From assembly GCF_000829825.1 (NCBI RefSeq), contig NZ_JXSL01000009.1, positions 62,001 to 126,000 of the forward strand: 64,000 nt of DNA. The letters run 5' to 3'. Made by a program: the position numbers and the translations under genes. The notes under the pieces are model-generated. The model saw nothing but the letters and a program-made list of their open reading frames with translations. It searched no databases and was not told where the DNA came from. This document shows positions 60,253 through 64,000 of the stretch, in pieces. Origin of the DNA: Paramagnetospirillum magnetotacticum MS-1. Lineage in GTDB: Bacteria > Pseudomonadota > Alphaproteobacteria > Rhodospirillales > Magnetospirillaceae. How positions within the stretch are numbered: position 1 is the first letter of the stretch; every line of letters begins with the position of its first letter.

Positions 60253-61821
60253 TCAGATCGCCCGCTCGGCGTCGTCGAGGCGCCGGAATACGCCGGGCGG
60301 CAGCCTGGTGGACTTGTCGCAGACGGCCTTGTCGATCTGGGTTTGCGTCAGGTTCTCGGCCTGGGACAGATCGGCCTTGCAAAGATCGGCGCCCATCATA
60401 TTGGCGCCCTTGAAATCGGCGCCCGCCGTCCGCGCGCCCCTCAGCGAGGCCCCGGACAGATCGGTGCCGCGCAAGACGGCGCCTTCGAGATTGCTGAGGT
60501 CAAGCTTGGCGTGCCGAAGCGCCGCCACGCCGAGATTGGCCCCACCCAGATTGGCCGCCGACAAGGTCGCATAGCGGAAATCCGAGCCATCAAGCCGCGC
60601 CTCGGCCAGACAGGCATCGGATAGATCCACCTCGCGGAAGGTGGCATTGGCGAGAATGGCCCCGGAAAGATCCACACCGGCCAGATCCATGCCGGTAAAA
60701 GTGGCGCGCTTGCCTTCCGCCCCCTTGCTTTGCAGCCAGACGCCATGCTCGGCCACCACGGCGGAAACGTCGAGCGCCGCCACGTCATTGCCCTTGCGCG
60801 CCTTGTGCCCGGCCGTGGCCATGGCCTCGTCCCATTCCTTGCGGCGCTTGGCAGCCCGGCGTTTGGCGGCCTCGGCATCGGGGTCGGGACGGATGCCCGC
60901 CACCTCGATGGGATCGTCTGATAGCTTGCGGACAGGCGCCAGATCCTCGTCGGATAGCGTGCCAGTGGAAACCCTGCGCGTGGGCCGGTCCTCGGAGACC
61001 GACGCAAAACCGCGGGTGGAAACGGCCGCGGCCGTCTTGGCGGCCGGGGCCGCTGCCGGAGATGGAGGAGGAGCCGGAGGAGGAGGAGGAGCAGGAGGAG
61101 GAGCAGGAGCTTGCTTCGCCGAAGATGACGGAGACGCCACAGGCTTCGCGTTACTGCCCAGCACCTCGACCGGACCGCTGCGCGATGGGCGCGGTTCGGA
61201 AAGGGACGCGGCCGCACCGGCCCGCACTTCCAGCCGGGCCATCAGCGCCGCCACCTCGGGAATGGTTTCAGTGGCCGTCGCCTTGGCCTGGGCCGGAGCC
61301 TCCGCCGCCTCGCCGCCGCCCAATTCGGGCAGCGGATCGGCCTCCTTGATGAAGTTGCGCTTCGGCCCTTCGCTGAGTACGGCGGGCGGAGCCATCCGGG
61401 TGGGCTTGGCCAGGGTCTCGCCCACCCGATGGCCAAGTTCGTGACCGGAAATGGGCTTGGGAATCACGCCTTCGATGCCCAGGACCCTGGCCCGGTCGAC
61501 CATATCCTTCGACGAGGGCGGCGCCACCGCCAGAACGGGCATGGATTCGTGGGGATTGCCCAGGGGCCGGCGCACGCCTTCAAGCACCTTCAACCCATCC
61601 TCGGGCTTGGAGGCGAAATCGATAAGCAGGATGTCGAATCCCTGGGCCAGCAGCTTGCCCAAATCGCCGATCTGGTCGAAGGACGCCACTTCGCGCACGT
61701 TCAGCTTCCGAAAGGTCTGGCGGGCCAGGAACCGGAACTGATCGTCCAGGCCGAACACCAACACCCTGGCCTTCTTCCAATCGGCATCGGCTACCGACTG
61801 GGTCACCGTGGGATGACGCAT
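60253..61821 (-). CDS. Receiver-like domain fused to pentapeptide repeats
   Basis: A 522-residue protein. Residues 15-135 resemble a receiver domain (VLVFGLDDQFRFLARQTF, ILLIDFASKPEDGL, GVIPKPISGHEL), followed by a 200-residue Pro/Ala/Ser-rich linker with a long PPP run and a C-terminal pentapeptide-repeat region (LDGSDFRYATLSAANLGGAN and similar, residues about 370-495) predicted to form a right-handed beta helix. An output scaffold is implied. Phosphorylation competence is uncertain. Confidence 0.85.
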   Translation of the reverse strand: MRHPTVTQSVADADWKKARVLVFGLDDQFRFLARQTFRKLNVREVASFDQIGDLGKLLAQGFDILLIDFASKPEDGLKVLEGVRRPLGNPHESMPVLAVAPPSSKDMVDRARVLGIEGVIPKPISGHELGHRVGETLAKPTRMAPPAVLSEGPKRNFIKEADPLPELGGGEAAEAPAQAKATATETIPEVAALMARLEVRAGAAASLSEPRPSRSGPVEVLGSNAKPVASPSSSAKQAPAPPPAPPPPPAPPPSPAAAPAAKTAAAVSTRGFASVSEDRPTRRVSTGTLSDEDLAPVRKLSDDPIEVAGIRPDPDAEAAKRRAAKRRKEWDEAMATAGHKARKGNDVAALDVSAVVAEHGVWLQSKGAEGKRATFTGMDLAGVDLSGAILANATFREVDLSDACLAEARLDGSDFRYATLSAANLGGANLGVAALRHAKLDLSNLEGAVLRGTDLSGASLRGARTAGADFKGANMMGADLCKADLSQAENLTQTQIDKAVCDKSTRLPPGVFRRLDDAERAI

Positions 61822-61934
61822 CTAGGAACAAGCCCTCATTTTTCCCCGCACCGCTACAATAGTCATAGCCCCCCTTAAGGAGCAATCGTCGAAGCGTGGT
61901 TGCTTGTGACGACACACACCTCCATCTTAACGGC

Positions 61935-63776
61935 ATGAGACGACGTGATCCTTCTTCCTGGGACAAGGGGCGCGGCCAGGGCGCAAGCGCCGACTGGTCC
62001 ACGTTGCGCACCCTGTTCCCCTATCTCTGGCCGCCGGGCGAGCCACGGTTGCGCCTGCGCGTGGTGGTGGCCATGATTCTGCTGGTGGCCGCCAAAGGTG
62101 TGGGCGTCGGCATTCCCCTGCTCTACAAGCAGGCGGTGGACGCCTTGTCGGTCCAGCCCATCCTGGTGCCCCTGGCCTTGCTGGCGGCCTATGGCGCGGC
62201 GCGTGTCATGGCCGGAAGCTTTGCCGAGTTGCGCGACATCGTCTTCGTCAAGGTGGCCCAGCGCGCCATCCGCAAGGTGGGCCTGGGCGTCTTTACCCAT
62301 CTGCACCGCCTAGGTCTGCGCTTTCACCTGGACCGCCAGACCGGCGGCGTGTCGCGCGCCATCGAGCGCGGCACCAAGGGCATCGAGTTCCTGTTGCAGT
62401 TCATGCTGTTCAACATTCTGCCCACCTTGCTGGAAATCGGCCTGGTCACCGCCATATTGTGGGGCCTGTATGACGGGATCTTCGCCCTGATCACCGTCTG
62501 CACCATCGCCGTCTACATCGCCTTCACCTTAGGCATCACCGAGTGGCGGACCAAATTCCGCCGCGCCATGAACGAGACGGATTCCGAGGCTTCCACCAAG
62601 GCCATCGATTCCCTGCTCAATTTCGAGACGGTCAAATACTTCTGCAACGAGGCCCACGAGGCCGGGCGCTACGACAAGGCCCTGGCCCGCTACGAACAGG
62701 CCGCCAGCAAGAGCAAGGTGACGCTCTCCATGCTCAATATGGGCCAGGGCGCCGTCATCGCAATCGGGCTGACCCTGGTGATGATCCGCGCCGCCCAAGG
62801 AGTCGCCGACGGCACCATGACGCTGGGCGATTTCGTGCTGGTCAATTCCTACCTGATCCAGCTTTACCTGCCGCTGAATTTCCTGGGCTTCGTCTACCGC
62901 GAGATCAAGCAGTCGCTGACCGATATGGAATCCATGTTCCGCCTGCTGCGCGAGAATGCCGAGATCGAGGACGCCCCCCATGCCCGCCCCCTGGAGCTGA
63001 ATGGCGGCGCGGTGCGATTCGAGAATGTGGTCTTCGGCTACAACCCGGACCGGGGAATCCTGGGCGGCGTGGATTTCTCCGTGCCCGCTGGCCACACCCT
63101 GGCCATCGTCGGCCCGTCGGGGGCGGGCAAGAGCACCATCTCGCGCCTGCTGTTCCGCTTCTACGACGTCAATGGCGGGCGCATCGTCATCGACGGCACC
63201 GATATCCGCGACGTGACGCAGGGCTCGCTTCGCGCCGCCATCGGAATCGTTCCCCAAGACACGGTGCTGTTCAACGATTCCATCCGCTACAACATCGCCT
63301 ATGGCCGCCCCGGCGCCTCCCAGGACGAGATCGAACAGGCCGCCCGGCTGGCCCGCATCCACGATTTCGTGCAAAGCCTGCCCCAGGGCTACGACACCAA
63401 GGTGGGCGAGCGGGGCCTGAAGCTGTCGGGCGGCGAGAAGCAGCGCGTCGCCATTGCGCGCACTATTTTGAAGCAGCCCGCCATCCTGATCTTCGACGAG
63501 GCCACCAGCGCGCTGGATACCCAGACGGAGAAGGAAATTCAGGAAAGCTTGCGCGAAGTGTCCAAGAACCGCACCACCCTGATCGTCGCCCACCGTCTGT
63601 CCACCGTGGTCGATGCCGACGAGATCGTGGTTCTGGAACAGGGCCGTATCGTCGAGCGCGGCCGCCACGCCCAGCTGCTGGACGCCCAGGGCAGCTATGC
63701 CGCCATGTGGCGCCGCCAGCAGGAAGCCCAGAGCCTGCAGCAGCGTCTTGCCACCGAGCTGGTGGGCGCGGAATAA
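61935..63776 (+). CDS. Atm1/HMT1-type ABC exporter
   Basis: About 613 residues: one six-helix transmembrane domain and one ATPase domain. FETVKYFCNEAHEAGRYD is characteristic of the Atm1 branch, which exports glutathione-linked sulfur or metal compounds. ATPase motifs: GPSGAGKSTISRLL, LSGGEKQRVAIARTIL, LIFDEATSALDTQTEK. ATG 61935 lacks an obvious ribosome binding site; GTG 61896 with AAGGAG upstream is an alternative. Confidence 0.92.
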   Translation: MRRRDPSSWDKGRGQGASADWSTLRTLFPYLWPPGEPRLRLRVVVAMILLVAAKGVGVGIPLLYKQAVDALSVQPILVPLALLAAYGAARVMAGSFAELRDIVFVKVAQRAIRKVGLGVFTHLHRLGLRFHLDRQTGGVSRAIERGTKGIEFLLQFMLFNILPTLLEIGLVTAILWGLYDGIFALITVCTIAVYIAFTLGITEWRTKFRRAMNETDSEASTKAIDSLLNFETVKYFCNEAHEAGRYDKALARYEQAASKSKVTLSMLNMGQGAVIAIGLTLVMIRAAQGVADGTMTLGDFVLVNSYLIQLYLPLNFLGFVYREIKQSLTDMESMFRLLRENAEIEDAPHARPLELNGGAVRFENVVFGYNPDRGILGGVDFSVPAGHTLAIVGPSGAGKSTISRLLFRFYDVNGGRIVIDGTDIRDVTQGSLRAAIGIVPQDTVLFNDSIRYNIAYGRPGASQDEIEQAARLARIHDFVQSLPQGYDTKVGERGLKLSGGEKQRVAIARTILKQPAILIFDEATSALDTQTEKEIQESLREVSKNRTTLIVAHRLSTVVDADEIVVLEQGRIVERGRHAQLLDAQGSYAAMWRRQQEAQSLQQRLATELVGAE

Positions 63777-63855
63777 GGCGCGCCCCCCTCGGTTGCCCAA
63801 GCGCCGGAAACGTGACAGACTTCCTATCAGTCCAATGTCCACGGAGGATGGCCCG

Positions 63856-64000
63856 ATGTTCCCCACGTTCGACCCCAAGATGTTCGAGGCCTTCACCGCC
63901 GATCCGGCATCCTTCCTGGGAAAGGTCGCCGAGTTCCAGCGCGCCAATTTCGAAGCCGCCCGCGAGATCACCGAGAATAACGCCAAGGCGTTCCAGCAAC
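63856..64000 (+). CDS. Phasin-family protein, 5' part
   Basis: Starts MFPTFDPKMFEAFTADPASF and continues into an amphipathic helix (KVAEFQRANFEAAREITENN), typical of phasin_2 proteins coating polyhydroxyalkanoate granules. Cut off by the window end after 48 codons. Confidence 0.8.
   Translation, partial: MFPTFDPKMFEAFTADPASFLGKVAEFQRANFEAAREITENNAKAFQQ

Overview
The window is high-GC DNA from an alphaproteobacterium, most likely a Rhodospirillales member of the Magnetospirillum type. This rests on an oxidative (reverse) dsr sulfur cluster, a phasin_2 gene, abundant c-di-GMP, two-component and B12 signalling genes, and dispersed GC-rich palindromes. The species assignment is inference; no rRNA or tRNA gene is present to anchor it.

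1-1603 is the 3' part of parE. Three bases after its stop codon a Tn7-like transposon begins (about 1607-20225, 18.6 kb). Its ends carry inverted copies of a 14-bp repeat (CATAAGCTGAGAAT): three at exact 20-bp spacing beside parE and four dispersed ones at the far end, the same asymmetry as the TnsB sites of Tn7. The core genes are tnsA-tnsB-tnsC-tniQ(tnsD-like), joined by ATGA overlaps or short gaps. The cargo looks like defence and mobility modules: (a) a DUF4747-like protein overlapping a small multi-span membrane protein; (b) a divergent operon of a D12-class adenine methyltransferase, a HerA-type ATPase and a NurA-type nuclease with a zinc ribbon, which is the best candidate for an undescribed restriction-like system; (c) a large serine recombinase translationally coupled to two ParB-like proteins, with a divergent small regulator-like gene.

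20244-31679 is a signalling region: a heme oxygenase, a MerR regulator with a CarH-like B12 domain, a bacteriohemerythrin, a REC-Hpt protein, an OmpR-type regulator, a PAS-GGDEF-EAL protein, a stand-alone B12 sensor translationally coupled to a histidine kinase, and a Crp/Fnr regulator. The biliverdin, B12, haem/oxygen and c-di-GMP themes suggest light and redox sensing.

31934-40524 holds ccoG, another Crp/Fnr regulator, a carboxymuconolactone-decarboxylase-like gene with two YeeE/YedE half-transporters behind a strong palindromic operator, a diguanylate cyclase, lineage-type hypothetical genes and a voltage-gated K+ channel.

40593-53817 is a sulfur-oxidation block: cobA and cbiX (siroheme supply), then dsrABEFHCMKLJOP. 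DsrAB, DsrEFH, DsrC, DsrL and the DsrMKJOP membrane complex together oxidise stored or persulfidic sulfur to sulfite. A TauD-like dioxygenase and a 77-residue protein lie between the two parts on the opposite strand.

53944-64000 holds a hypothetical protein, a SulP transporter with STAS and cyclic-nucleotide domains, a DsbD/ScsB-like reductase, two receiver-domain proteins (one fused to pentapeptide repeats), an Atm1-like ABC exporter and the start of a phasin.
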